From an archaeon (GTDB taxonomy: Archaea; Nanoarchaeota; Nanoarchaeia; Pacearchaeales; GW2011-AR1), in contig DAOWCW010000009.1 in assembly GCA_030639395.1 (NCBI GenBank), positions 1-14,323 on the forward strand: DNA of 14,323 nt, in the 5' to 3' direction. A model generated the notes under the pieces. That model saw only the letters and a program-made list of their open reading frames with translations, was not told the origin of the DNA and made no database searches. Position numbers and translations under genes: made by a program. Positions 6,498-12,732 of this stretch are shown here, in pieces (positions within the stretch are counted from its first letter, which is position 1; each line of letters begins with the position of its first letter).

Positions 6498-8018
6498 TCA
6501 CTTCCCATCTTTCAAGCCTCCCAAACTACAAACCAAATCATCTCCACTTTCCCACCGAACCTCATCCTCACTAAAATCCAAAATCTTAATCTCCTTACTT
6601 TTCAAATTCAAAATCGGAACCTTACAGGGATCTGGTTCGCTCCCAATCATCTCATGAAAACCCGTTCGACTCTGCCAACAAGAAGTCGAAATCGTCAAAA
6701 TATTATTATAATTCCCAACCATCGCCCTATGTTGCCCACCAACAACAAAAACATCCGGCAACTCTTTCAAAACCAAGTCATCCCCAATCTTATTCGGAAT
6801 AATATCCATCTCACCATAAACAGGTGCCAAATGCCTCCGCCTCAAAATCTCATCAACAACTTTCACCGGACACCGATGCCCATAATTAATCCGAAGCTCT
6901 TCAATTTCATCAATAAACTTATTTAAACTCCCACCACAATAAACCAAAATTTTCAACCCCCCAATTTCAATCATCGAAGGATTCGAAACCAACTTCAAAT
7001 TCTCCAAACCATTCAAACTTCCACCCCATTTCTCCGCAATCGCCGGCTGAGGCTCACCAACCCAAACCGCATCATGTTGCCCCGGACACATTATAATTTC
7101 AATATCCTTCCTAATTCTACCCAAAATCTCAGCCAATTTCTCATACTGACCCCGACACCCCTTAATCGCCAAAAACCTCTCCTGCCCAGGATAAACACCA
7201 ACCCCCTCAATATTATCCCCACTCAAAACCAAATACTTAACCTTCCTCGCCAAACCCCTCTGCCAATCATCCCCAACCTCACCATTCAGCCAACTAACAA
7301 ACTTCATCAAATTACCCTCTAAAAAATCCCTCGACCCAACATGAAAATCCCCACTAAACGCAACAAACTCATCCTTATCCCCAAATTTCTCACTGTCCAA
7401 ACAGCTATCCGGATAAACAAAATCACTAACAAACAACATCTTAGAAGAACCCGAACATTTAAACGCAACAATATCATCCAACAACAAATTCCGCGCCCGT
7501 TCAAACAGCTGTTTATTGTCCCGATTCACCAAAACAACCGTCCGCCCAGTCAAATCCTCAATCTCAATTAATAAATTTTTATTCTTCGTAATCCTTTTAT
7601 TATAAACCATCCCAATAACACAAAAAAACCCACTATTATTTCCCAAACGCCGGATCGAACTTAAATTTTCCAAATCCCCATTTTTAATTAAAACATCCCT
7701 CAAAAATTCAAATCGCGACCTAAAATAACTCACAAAATCCCCACTTTCAATCTTCCCAGAATCTCCCTTAATATCCAACAAAACTTCAACACCACTCTTT
7801 TCACTGATTTTTGATTTTTGATTTTTGATTCCTAATCTCCTTTTATATTTCTCAAAAACATCCTCACTCAAAATACTCTCAGAAACATTAAAACTCTTCA
7901 ATTTAACAATAATTCCAACAAATTCTTTCTCTTCTAATCCAATAAAAAAATTCAACATACCCCTATCTAAAAAAAACCCATTCTTCATACAAAGCTCTAA
8001 CACATCCCGTTTTTCCAT
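6498..8018 (-). CDS. polB: DNA polymerase D small subunit DP1 (degenerate phosphoesterase)
   Basis: About 506 aa. An N-terminal region leads into an OB-like fold (about 115-195), then a calcineurin-like phosphoesterase domain (about 215-500). DP1 stabilises DP2 and in most archaea provides 3'-5' proofreading. Here D224 and H226 (GDFHVGS), D268 (SGDNIEG), H315 and H430 are kept. Three other expected ligands differ: GNHD is GQHD (Q314), the HG histidine is C361 (VYCGGS), and the first His of GHxH is G428 (GGQH). The polymerase-contact part is well conserved (VGVYPGQ, TSCWQSRTGF). I chose ATG 8018 (MEKRDVLEL); a TTG at 8045 with GAGGG upstream is an alternative that adds nine residues. It lies about 50 bp after orc1/cdc6, in the same operon. 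Confidence 0.95.
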   Translation of the reverse strand: MEKRDVLELCMKNGFFLDRGMLNFFIGLEEKEFVGIIVKLKSFNVSESILSEDVFEKYKRRLGIKNQKSKISEKSGVEVLLDIKGDSGKIESGDFVSYFRSRFEFLRDVLIKNGDLENLSSIRRLGNNSGFFCVIGMVYNKRITKNKNLLIEIEDLTGRTVVLVNRDNKQLFERARNLLLDDIVAFKCSGSSKMLFVSDFVYPDSCLDSEKFGDKDEFVAFSGDFHVGSRDFLEGNLMKFVSWLNGEVGDDWQRGLARKVKYLVLSGDNIEGVGVYPGQERFLAIKGCRGQYEKLAEILGRIRKDIEIIMCPGQHDAVWVGEPQPAIAEKWGGSLNGLENLKLVSNPSMIEIGGLKILVYCGGSLNKFIDEIEELRINYGHRCPVKVVDEILRRRHLAPVYGEMDIIPNKIGDDLVLKELPDVFVVGGQHRAMVGNYNNILTISTSCWQSRTGFHEMIGSEPDPCKVPILNLKSKEIKILDFSEDEVRWESGDDLVCSLGGLKDGK

Positions 8019-8070
8019 TTTAAAATCGAGGAATCTACAGTTCAACGGAACTTGCCCTCATAATTATTAA

Positions 8071-9285
8071 TCAAAGTCCAAGTGATTCATTTAAAATCAC
8101 CCCAATCTTATCAAATAAATTTGTAGGAACAACCAACCTAATCTCACGCGTCCGACCGTGCCGACCCTTAGAAATAACCTTCGCATTAATAATCCCCAAC
8201 ATATCCATCTCTGCAATAATATCACTAATTCGTCTTTGTGTCAAAACATCGGTTTTCGTCCGATCACAAATATCTTGATACAAATTATAAACATCCCCCG
8301 TATAAAATTTATCCAAATTCCCATCCCTAACTTGCCTAGTCAACTCTAAAACCGCATATAAAACTAACTTAAACTGCTTCGGCTCACCTTCAACAATATC
8401 CAAAATTTTATCCTTCTCCATCTTCATATTGGCCAAATCAATATATTCCTCATTAATTTCTTTCATCTCATCTCTCTCTGACAACTCACCAGCAATTCTC
8501 AATAAATCTAAAGCACGCCTAGCATCTCCATGTTCTCTAGCAGCATAAGCCGCACATTTAGCAACAACGCCATCAGCAACCGCCCCATCTTTAAACGCCT
8601 CCCTACAACGGCTATTTAAAATATCCTGCAACTGAATCGCATTATAAGGATGAAAAATAAATTCCTCCTCACCTAAACTCGACCTAACCCTAGGATCAAT
8701 ATTTTCCAAAAAAGTCACCTCATTTGAAATCCCAATCAACGAAATCTGTGCCTTACTTAATTCCTGATTCAAACGAGTAAACGAATACAAAAAATTATCA
8801 TCCATCTTTTTAATCATCTGATCAACTTCATCAAAAACAAATACAATTAATTGCTTCTTTTTATCAACTAACTCAATAAATTTACTCCAAACCTGATCTG
8901 TAGGAAGCCCTGTAGAAGATATCTCACCACCAAGCTGTCTAATTAAAGCCGCCAAAACTCTATATTCAGTATCCGCAACTTTTTTTAATTTACAATTCAA
9001 ATATTCAAATTTAATATTAACACCTAATTCATCAGCTTTTTTTATTATCTCATTTTGAACATATTGAACAGAAAGTGTTTTTCCAGTCCCAGTCTTTCCA
9101 TAAACAAATAAATTACTAGGTCTTTCTCCCCTTAAAACAGAAGCAAGTATCGAAGCAATAGATTTAATCTGTTCATCTCGATGCGGAATAGACTCTGGAG
9201 TATAACGAACCTGTAAAACTCCTTTATTTTTAAATAAACTATTATTTACCGCTGTATTAAAAATACCATCAAGCTCAACTCCCAT
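8071..9285 (-). CDS. cdc6: Orc1/Cdc6 replication initiator
   Basis: A 404-aa AAA+ ATPase that marks archaeal origins and helps load MCM. Walker A is GKTGTGKT at 63-70, Walker B is FDEVD at 151-155, sensor 1 lies in GISNE (N188), the initiator region DPRVRSSLGEE is at 198-207, and sensor 2 is GDARRALDLLR at 253-263. A winged helix follows (about 300-404), with TQRRISDIIAEMDMLGII then a wing GRHGRTREIRLV. Length and order are normal for the family and no key residue is missing. It is the first gene of the minus-strand operon with DP1 and DP2. The ATG at 9285 is the natural start. Its promoter lies between it and the candidate origin, so its product may regulate its own expression through the nearby ORB. 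Confidence 0.96.
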   Translation of the reverse strand: MGVELDGIFNTAVNNSLFKNKGVLQVRYTPESIPHRDEQIKSIASILASVLRGERPSNLFVYGKTGTGKTLSVQYVQNEIIKKADELGVNIKFEYLNCKLKKVADTEYRVLAALIRQLGGEISSTGLPTDQVWSKFIELVDKKKQLIVFVFDEVDQMIKKMDDNFLYSFTRLNQELSKAQISLIGISNEVTFLENIDPRVRSSLGEEEFIFHPYNAIQLQDILNSRCREAFKDGAVADGVVAKCAAYAAREHGDARRALDLLRIAGELSERDEMKEINEEYIDLANMKMEKDKILDIVEGEPKQFKLVLYAVLELTRQVRDGNLDKFYTGDVYNLYQDICDRTKTDVLTQRRISDIIAEMDMLGIINAKVISKGRHGRTREIRLVVPTNLFDKIGVILNESLGL

Positions 9286-9327
9286 ATAATTTTAAACAAA
9301 ACCTCATAACACAACCCCATTTTAAAA

Positions 9328-9340
9328 CTATTTAAACTTT
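9328..9340 (-). promoter_or_regulatory. TATA promoter of the orc1-polD operon
   Basis: The minus strand reads AAAGTTTAAATAG, matching the promoter at 780-795. It is centred about 47 bp before the orc1 ATG, which would leave a leader of roughly 20 nt. The left ORB-like box begins 36 bp further upstream. Confidence 0.5.
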
Positions 9341-9375
9341 CATATACTAAAACAATATAATATTATCAAAGTCCC

Positions 9376-9397
9376 ACCCCTTCTCTTCCTATGTAAC
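9376..9397 (-). promoter_or_regulatory. Left ORB-like Orc1/Cdc6 binding box
   Basis: The minus strand reads GTTACATAGGAAG then AGAAGGGGT. Compared with the near-canonical box at 10682, about 17 of 22 positions agree, including AGGAA and the G-string GAAGGGGT. The dyad half faces the AT-rich region and the G-string points outward. Confidence 0.6.
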
Positions 9398-9596
9398 CAC
9401 AAACACAATAATACAAACACAACAACATAATAACACACAATAAATATAATATAATTAAATTAAAATAAATTTATATAACATCTTATAAAACATATATTAA
9501 AATATATACAATATAATATATATAATATATAATATAAATACTTATAAATAAAAATTAAAAACAAAAAATCAAAATCACCCAAAACAATTATAAAAC

Positions 9597-9618
9597 TTTC
9601 CATAAGAAACCATAGGGT
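9597..9618 (+). promoter_or_regulatory. Right ORB-like Orc1/Cdc6 binding box
   Basis: The plus strand reads TTTCCATAAGAAAC then CATAGGGT. It matches the box at 10682 at 17 of 22 positions, with the dyad halves TTTCCA and GAAAC intact and a shortened G-string. The first half also resembles the arm of the hairpin family (TCCATAAGAAA at 13406), so chance or shared ancestry with that element cannot be excluded. Confidence 0.5.
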
Positions 9619-9675
9619 AGCATTAAAATATAAATAAAACAAATTATACTACTAATATCAAATAAAAAAACCAAA

Positions 9676-9694
9676 GAAAGATTTATAAAGAAAT
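9676..9694 (+). promoter_or_regulatory. TATA promoter of the PRC-barrel gene, 19-bp core shared with 12119-12137
   Basis: The sequence GAAAGATTTATAAAGAAAT has its TATA centred about 25 bp before the ATG at 9711, giving a leaderless transcript. The same 19 bases occur on the minus strand at 12119-12137 ahead of the coiled-coil/HTH gene. Confidence 0.7.
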
Positions 9695-9710
9695 TATATT
9701 TAATCAAAAC

Positions 9711-9965
9711 ATGGATAAAAAACCATTTAAGGCATTATTAGGAAAGCAAGTAGTTACAAAAGAAGGAAAAAAACTAGGAACAATAAAAGATATTACATTT
9801 GAGGCACGAACAGGAGAATTAATACATATAATATTACAAAATTTAACAATATATACATCAAATTTATCTCTAGAAAGAACAAAAAATAAAGAAGCATTAA
9901 TTCCATACAATGCAGTAATAGCAGTAGGAGATTTTATAGTAGTGTCAGAAGAGGATTTGTTATAA
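9711..9965 (+). CDS. PRC-barrel domain protein
   Basis: An 84-aa protein made of a single PRC-barrel: PFKALLGKQVVTKEGKKLGT, then IKDITFEARTGELIHIIL and a closing strand ALIPYNAVIAVGDFIVVSE. PRC-barrels are small beta-barrels that mediate protein contacts; archaeal single-domain versions have been tied to cell division (Cdp/SepF partners in Haloferax) and RNA maturation. The full domain is present and nothing is missing. It starts about 90 bp right of the candidate origin, with its own promoter. Codon choice is very A-rich and, unlike most of the window, G exceeds C. The family call is firm, but the cellular role here is unknown. Confidence 0.9.
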   Translation: MDKKPFKALLGKQVVTKEGKKLGTIKDITFEARTGELIHIILQNLTIYTSNLSLERTKNKEALIPYNAVIAVGDFIVVSEEDLL

Positions 9966-9967
9966 AT
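9960..9967 (+). promoter_or_regulatory. TATA box overlapping the PRC-barrel stop codon
   Basis: TTATAAAT is centred about 26 bp before the ATG at 9989 and includes the TAA stop of the upstream gene. It suggests a separate leaderless transcript for the next gene despite the 23-bp gap. Confidence 0.5.
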
Positions 9968-9988
9968 CTATAATTAATTAAAATAAAC

Positions 9989-10387
9989 ATGGTAAATATA
10001 AAAATAATTGGGGCAAATTTTTTAGAAATAAATACAAAAAGAAACCCAGATTTTTCAGGAAAATTAAAATTAAAAACAAATATTCAAATTATTTCTTTAG
10101 AAAAATTAGAAAAATCAAAAGATACATTAAAAATAACATATATTTTTGAAATAGATTATGGAGATTTAGGAAAAATTGAGATAAAAGGTGAATTATTTTT
10201 ATTATCTGATATAAAAACAATAGAAACAGTACTTGATAATAAAAAAAATAAAGAATATAACACACCAGAATACATAACAATAACAAATTTAATAATAAAA
10301 AAGGCATCAATTAAAGCTTTTGAGTTAGAAGAAGAATTAGGTTTACCAATTCATATAAAACTACCAACACTTTCTATAAAAAAATAA
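9989..10387 (+). CDS. Small SecB-like/conserved archaeal protein
   Basis: A 132-aa protein with no signal peptide or membrane segment. It has alternating beta strands (IKIIGANFLEINTKR, then TLKITYIFEIDYGDLGKIEIKGELFLL) followed by a C-terminal helix ending in ELGLPIHIKLPTLSIKK. The order of a strand pair with an FxIDY core, a long helix and a Pro-rich IxLPxL tail recalls a family of SecB-like proteins in DPANN archaea (recalled, not searched). If so it could be a chaperone or export factor, but no catalytic or binding residue can be named. The ATG follows a TATA box at leaderless spacing. It is very A/T-rich, like its neighbours. Confidence 0.65.
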   Translation: MVNIKIIGANFLEINTKRNPDFSGKLKLKTNIQIISLEKLEKSKDTLKITYIFEIDYGDLGKIEIKGELFLLSDIKTIETVLDNKKNKEYNTPEYITITNLIIKKASIKAFELEEELGLPIHIKLPTLSIKK

Positions 10388-10406
10388 TATTAAATTATAA
10401 AATTAA

Positions 10407-10424
10407 TTTAAACTATAGTTTAAA
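10407..10424. promoter_or_regulatory. 18-bp perfect palindrome upstream of the coiled-coil/winged-helix gene
   Basis: TTTAAACTA/TAGTTTAAA is a perfect inverted repeat ending 12 bp before the TATA box of the gene at 10465. The position suits an operator, perhaps for autoregulation by that HTH protein. In AT-rich DNA, palindromes of this length are uncommon but not impossible by chance. Confidence 0.4.
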
Positions 10425-10436
10425 AAACAATTATAA

Positions 10437-10444
10437 TTATAAAT
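10437..10444 (+). promoter_or_regulatory. TATA box of the coiled-coil/winged-helix gene
   Basis: TTATAAAT is centred about 25 bp before the ATG at 10465, consistent with a leaderless transcript. Confidence 0.5.
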
Positions 10445-10464
10445 AAAACAAGTTTAATATTAAT

Positions 10465-11100
10465 ATGGATCCAGTAAAAGAGGCATTTGTTAAAATAAAA
10501 AAAGATATATTATTTTTAAAAGAAGAAATAAAAACTTTAAATAAAGCCTTAAGTGAAATACAGACAACTCCAACACATAATCAACCTTTAACAAACCAAC
10601 AAACCAACAAACCAACAAATTTTCAGACAACTCCAACACATAATCAAGTAATACAGCCTCTGTATATACAAAATACACCTATTTCCACAGGAAACGAAGG
10701 GGTTCCAACACACACACCAACACACACACCAACACACCAACACACACACAAAAACTCCAATTTAGACTTTAAGCAAGTAAATAATATACTAGAATCACTA
10801 GATGCCATAAAAAAAGAGATAAGACTCAAGTTTAAACGCCTAACTCCCCAAGAAATGTTAGTTTTTAGCACATTATACACTCTAGAAAGCCAAAAAAATA
10901 TAGAAATAACATATAAAATTATTGCCACACAGTTAAATTTAAGCGAATCATCTATAAGAGATTATATAAACAAACTCATAAATAAAGGCATTCCAATAGA
11001 AAAAACAAGACAAAATAACAAAACAATTATACTTAAAATATCCCAAGATCTTAAAAATATAGCTACTTTAGCCACAATTGAGAGCTTGAGAGCACTTTAA
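10465..11100 (+). CDS. Origin-proximal coiled-coil/winged-helix protein with an ORB in its linker
   Basis: A 211-aa protein. Residues 1-32 form an amphipathic coil (VKEAFVKIKKDILFLKEEIK). Residues 33-96 are a low-complexity Thr/Gln/Pro/His linker in which QTTPTHNQ occurs twice and THTP repeats follow. Residues about 100-125 form another helix, and 126-211 a winged helix with LTPQEMLVFSTLYTLE, then IATQLNLSESSIRDYINKL as the helix-turn-helix. Similar proteins near cdc6 in Pacearchaeota/Woesearchaeota carry STGN-GVP followed by T-rich repeats (from memory). Here ISTGNEGVP (73-81) is encoded by a near-canonical ORB. It probably binds DNA and oligomerises through the coil; a role in origin control is inference. 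It is convergent with a gene of the same architecture at 11491-12099. Confidence 0.85.
   Translation: MDPVKEAFVKIKKDILFLKEEIKTLNKALSEIQTTPTHNQPLTNQQTNKPTNFQTTPTHNQVIQPLYIQNTPISTGNEGVPTHTPTHTPTHQHTHKNSNLDFKQVNNILESLDAIKKEIRLKFKRLTPQEMLVFSTLYTLESQKNIEITYKIIATQLNLSESSIRDYINKLINKGIPIEKTRQNNKTIILKISQDLKNIATLATIESLRAL
10561..10750 (+). repeat. Linker repeats in the coiled-coil/winged-helix gene
   Basis: A 24-bp unit beginning CAGACAACTCCAACACATAA occurs exactly twice (10561-10584 and 10624-10647), separated by CCAACAAA-type repeats. After the ORB, a run of CCAACACACACA units fills about 10706-10750. All remain in frame and make the Thr-rich linker. Confidence 0.8.
10682..10703 (+). promoter_or_regulatory. 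Near-canonical ORB inside a coding sequence
   Basis: The dyad TTTCCACAGGAAA is directly followed by CGAAGGGGT, the G-string. This combination closely fits the archaeal origin recognition box (TTCCA-n-n-GGAAAC then GAAGGGG) bound by Orc1/Cdc6. It lies about 1.1 kb from the AT-rich region, inside the linker of the coiled-coil/winged-helix gene and in the same orientation as the right box at 9597. Confidence 0.7.
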
Positions 11101-11191
11101 TTACTATTATTTTAAAGTTTATTGACTTAAAATTTATAATAACCTTAATTTAATTTAAAACAATTATTAATTTTTAACAAAATCCTAAAAG

Positions 11192-11204
11192 TTATCGACG
11201 ATAA
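11192..11204. promoter_or_regulatory. Palindrome TTATCG-A-CGATAA in the convergent spacer
   Basis: A perfect 13-bp palindrome. TTATCGACGATA recurs at 12241-12252, and the related TTATCGTCGA occurs at 11975-11984 within the HTH gene. CG-containing words are rare here, so recurrence around one gene suggests a protein binding site. The spacer 11101-11490 otherwise holds T-rich tracts, including four copies of CTCACTTTTT (near 11296, 11390, 11417, 11482) that could end plus-strand transcripts. Confidence 0.45.
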
Positions 11205-11262
11205 ATTAATTTTTCTTTAGACAAATTTTGTAAACTTTTTATAAAAAATACCCAAATAAAAC

Positions 11263-11282
11263 TTATTCGTTTAAACGAATAA
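11263..11282. promoter_or_regulatory. 20-bp perfect palindrome in the convergent spacer
   Basis: TTATTCGTTT/AAACGAATAA is perfectly self-complementary. It lies midway between the two convergent coiled-coil/HTH genes, too far from either start to be a simple promoter operator; it may be a binding or structural site. Confidence 0.5.
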
Positions 11283-11450
11283 AAACTTATTATTACTCAC
11301 TTTTTCACTTAATTAAAAAAATACAACCCTAAATCTAACATATTTAGGCCAGTTTATTTAAATTAATTTTAAATATTTTTCTTCTTTAACTCACTTTTTT
11401 AAGTTAAAATTAACCTCTCACTTTTTCCACTTTTTTTATCAAAAAATCCA

Positions 11451-11471
11451 CTATTTTTTCTTAAAAAATAG
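11451..11471 (-). terminator. Hairpin with U-tract downstream of the coiled-coil/HTH gene
   Basis: The plus strand reads CTATTTTTT-CTT-AAAAAATAG, a perfect 9-bp stem with a 3-nt loop. It lies 19 bp after the stop at 11491. T-runs lie in both directions, so it could stop transcripts from either side. Confidence 0.5.
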
Positions 11472-11490
11472 CAAACTAACTCTCACTTTT

Positions 11491-12099
11491 TCATTTTTTG
11501 GACTTTTTAGACTGATTTACCTTAACTTTGATACTTTTTATAATATTAACCTTAATTTCATCAGGTACATATAGTCTTTTTTTGCCACTAAATTCCCTAG
11601 ATTCCATAATTAAACCATTATTTTTCTGTTTTATAGTATTAATTTGACCCCTAATAGTACTTTTATTTTTGCCAAGTAAAGCTCCCAGATCCTCATAACT
11701 AAGTTTCATATCCGAATTTAACAAAGCCCAAACAATACCCCTTTCCATAACAGTAAGATTTGATAAAACATCTGTTTGGACATCTGTTTGGACATCTGTT
11801 TGGACAACACCAGGCAACATCTGTTTATTAGCGGTTGTTTGTGTTTGTTTAGATATGTCTCTGGACAGCTGAGGACCAAAGAAAGAAACAAAATCTTTTA
11901 TTTCAATAAGGTCATTTTGAATACTTAAAAGCTGATCTTTAATAATGGATACTTCTTCCCTATGTAAGATGTGTTTATCGTCGAGATGTTTAATCCATTT
12001 ACCAACCTTATTAAAATCATTTTTAACATGACTAAATGAGTCTTGCACGTCTCCCCTTAATCTTTCAATATTCTTTTTTTGTTTAAAAAAACTCCACAT
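11491..12099 (-). CDS. Coiled-coil/repeat-linker/HTH regulator
   Basis: A protein of about 202 aa from ATG 12099 (MWSFFKQKKN). This start is favoured because a strong TATA box lies about 28 bp upstream; the longer frame to 12162 would run through that box. Residues 1-85 form a charged coil (IERLRGDVQDSFSHVKNDFN, later EEVSIIKDQLLSIQNDLIEI). A linker with three VQTD units (12-bp DNA repeats at 11768-11803) leads to an HTH domain: NLTVMERGIVWALLNSDMKL, then YEDLGALLGKNKSTIRGQIN, then a wing and a Lys-rich tail. I recall closely similar uncharacterised DPANN proteins. Architecture matches the gene at 10465 although the HTH sequences differ. Probably a DNA-binding regulator; target unknown. Confidence 0.85.
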   Translation of the reverse strand: MWSFFKQKKNIERLRGDVQDSFSHVKNDFNKVGKWIKHLDDKHILHREEVSIIKDQLLSIQNDLIEIKDFVSFFGPQLSRDISKQTQTTANKQMLPGVVQTDVQTDVQTDVLSNLTVMERGIVWALLNSDMKLSYEDLGALLGKNKSTIRGQINTIKQKNNGLIMESREFSGKKRLYVPDEIKVNIIKSIKVKVNQSKKSKK

Positions 12100-12118
12100 C
12101 TTAATTAATTTTAAACAC

Positions 12119-12137
12119 ATTTCTTTATAAATCTTTC
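12119..12137 (-). promoter_or_regulatory. TATA promoter of the coiled-coil/HTH gene
   Basis: The minus strand reads GAAAGATTTATAAAGAAAT, the same 19 bases as upstream of the PRC-barrel gene at 9676. Its distance to ATG 12099 fits a leaderless transcript and decides the start. Confidence 0.7.
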
Positions 12138-12140
12138 GCG

Positions 12141-12235
12141 TTGTCCAAACACCAAACACCATTTAACACCCATTTAAACACTAAAACATCAAAAAAATCA
12201 CCATTCAAACACCATTTGTCCAAACACCAAACACC
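12141..12235. repeat. 20-bp direct repeat upstream of the coiled-coil/HTH gene
   Basis: TTGTCCAAACACCAAACACC occurs exactly at 12141-12160 and 12216-12235, 75 bp apart. A weaker GTCCAAACACAC follows near 12349. The repeats begin just beyond the TATA box, so they may be operator or regulator sites. The rest of 12163-12420 is A/C-rich with no gene. Confidence 0.6.
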
Positions 12236-12240
12236 CATAT

Positions 12241-12252
12241 TTATCGACGATA
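12241..12252. promoter_or_regulatory. Second TTATCGACGATA site
   Basis: Twelve of the thirteen bases of the 11192 palindrome recur here, six bases after the second 20-bp repeat. The two sites bracket the coiled-coil/HTH gene. Confidence 0.45.
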
Positions 12253-12391
12253 GCCAATATAAACACCTACAAAATTCAATACAATAAAAAAACATCTAAT
12301 TGGGCACTGTTTGAGCGCTAAAAAACACTAAACAGCCATCTATATACGTCCAAACACACAGTTAAAACACACAAATTAAAACCCAAAAAGA

Positions 12392-12398
12392 TTATAAA
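12392..12398 (+). promoter_or_regulatory. TATA box of the small membrane-protein operon
   Basis: TTATAAA is centred 26 bp before the ATG at 12421, giving a leaderless first gene. Confidence 0.55.
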
Positions 12399-12420
12399 CT
12401 TCAAAATCAACCAACCAACC

Positions 12421-12714
12421 ATGCAATTAAAAAAGAAATTAATTTACTCAGGAATAATTTCAACAGTAACACTAATCACCTCAATACTAATCCCAATCAT
12501 CCCGTGTCGAACTGCACCAAATATTCCAAACCCAATTTACAAATGGACACTTTGCTCCTTAAATCCAGACCAAATTTCATCCTTAGGCTCCATCACAGAA
12601 TACCTCGGATACACATCATCTTTACGAGACACATATATTTTAACACTTATTATTTCATTCATTGTGGCAATGGTATTTTTCCATTATGTCGCAGGAAAAA
12701 GAAAAAAAAACTAA
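12421..12714 (+). CDS. Small two-TM membrane protein, hypothetical
   Basis: A 97-aa protein. A Lys-rich N-terminus precedes a first hydrophobic segment (about 8-28). A loop of about 44 residues contains two cysteines (PCRTAP and WTLCSL), and a second segment spans about 72-92 before a KRKKN tail. The positive charges at both ends place both termini in the cytoplasm and the two-Cys loop outside, where a disulfide is possible. No family is recognised. It is first in a two-gene operon with the gene at 12733, 18 bp downstream. Confidence 0.7.
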   Translation: MQLKKKLIYSGIISTVTLITSILIPIIPCRTAPNIPNPIYKWTLCSLNPDQISSLGSITEYLGYTSSLRDTYILTLIISFIVAMVFFHYVAGKRKKN

Positions 12715-12715
12715 A

Positions 12716-12722
12716 AGGAGGT
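12716..12722 (+). promoter_or_regulatory. Strong Shine-Dalgarno site of the second membrane-protein gene
   Basis: AGGAGGT lies 10 nt before ATG 12733. It is one of few strong SD sites in a window of mostly leaderless genes, as expected for an internal cistron, and it supports an operon. Confidence 0.8.
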
Positions 12723-12732
12723 TAAAACTAAA

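Larger units (their letters stand above)
9376..9618. other. Candidate chromosomal replication origin (ORB - AT-rich DUE - ORB)
   Basis: Two ORB-like boxes in opposite orientation (9376-9397 minus, 9597-9618 plus) enclose about 200 bp that is almost only A and T from about 9430 to 9560. The layout and the adjacent orc1/cdc6 and polD genes match known archaeal origins such as that of Pyrococcus. The stretch 9286-9710 holds no credible gene; one AT-rich minus-strand reading frame is low complexity. Compositional skew gives only partial support: plus-strand G exceeds C from about 9.7 to 10.4 kb, then C dominates again. Confidence 0.7.

Noticed and set aside
9460..9642. Minus-strand 60-codon frame in the AT-rich region
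   Set aside because: It encodes only Tyr/Ile/Phe/Leu-rich low-complexity sequence as expected from pure A/T DNA, has no start signal, and overlaps the candidate unwinding element.
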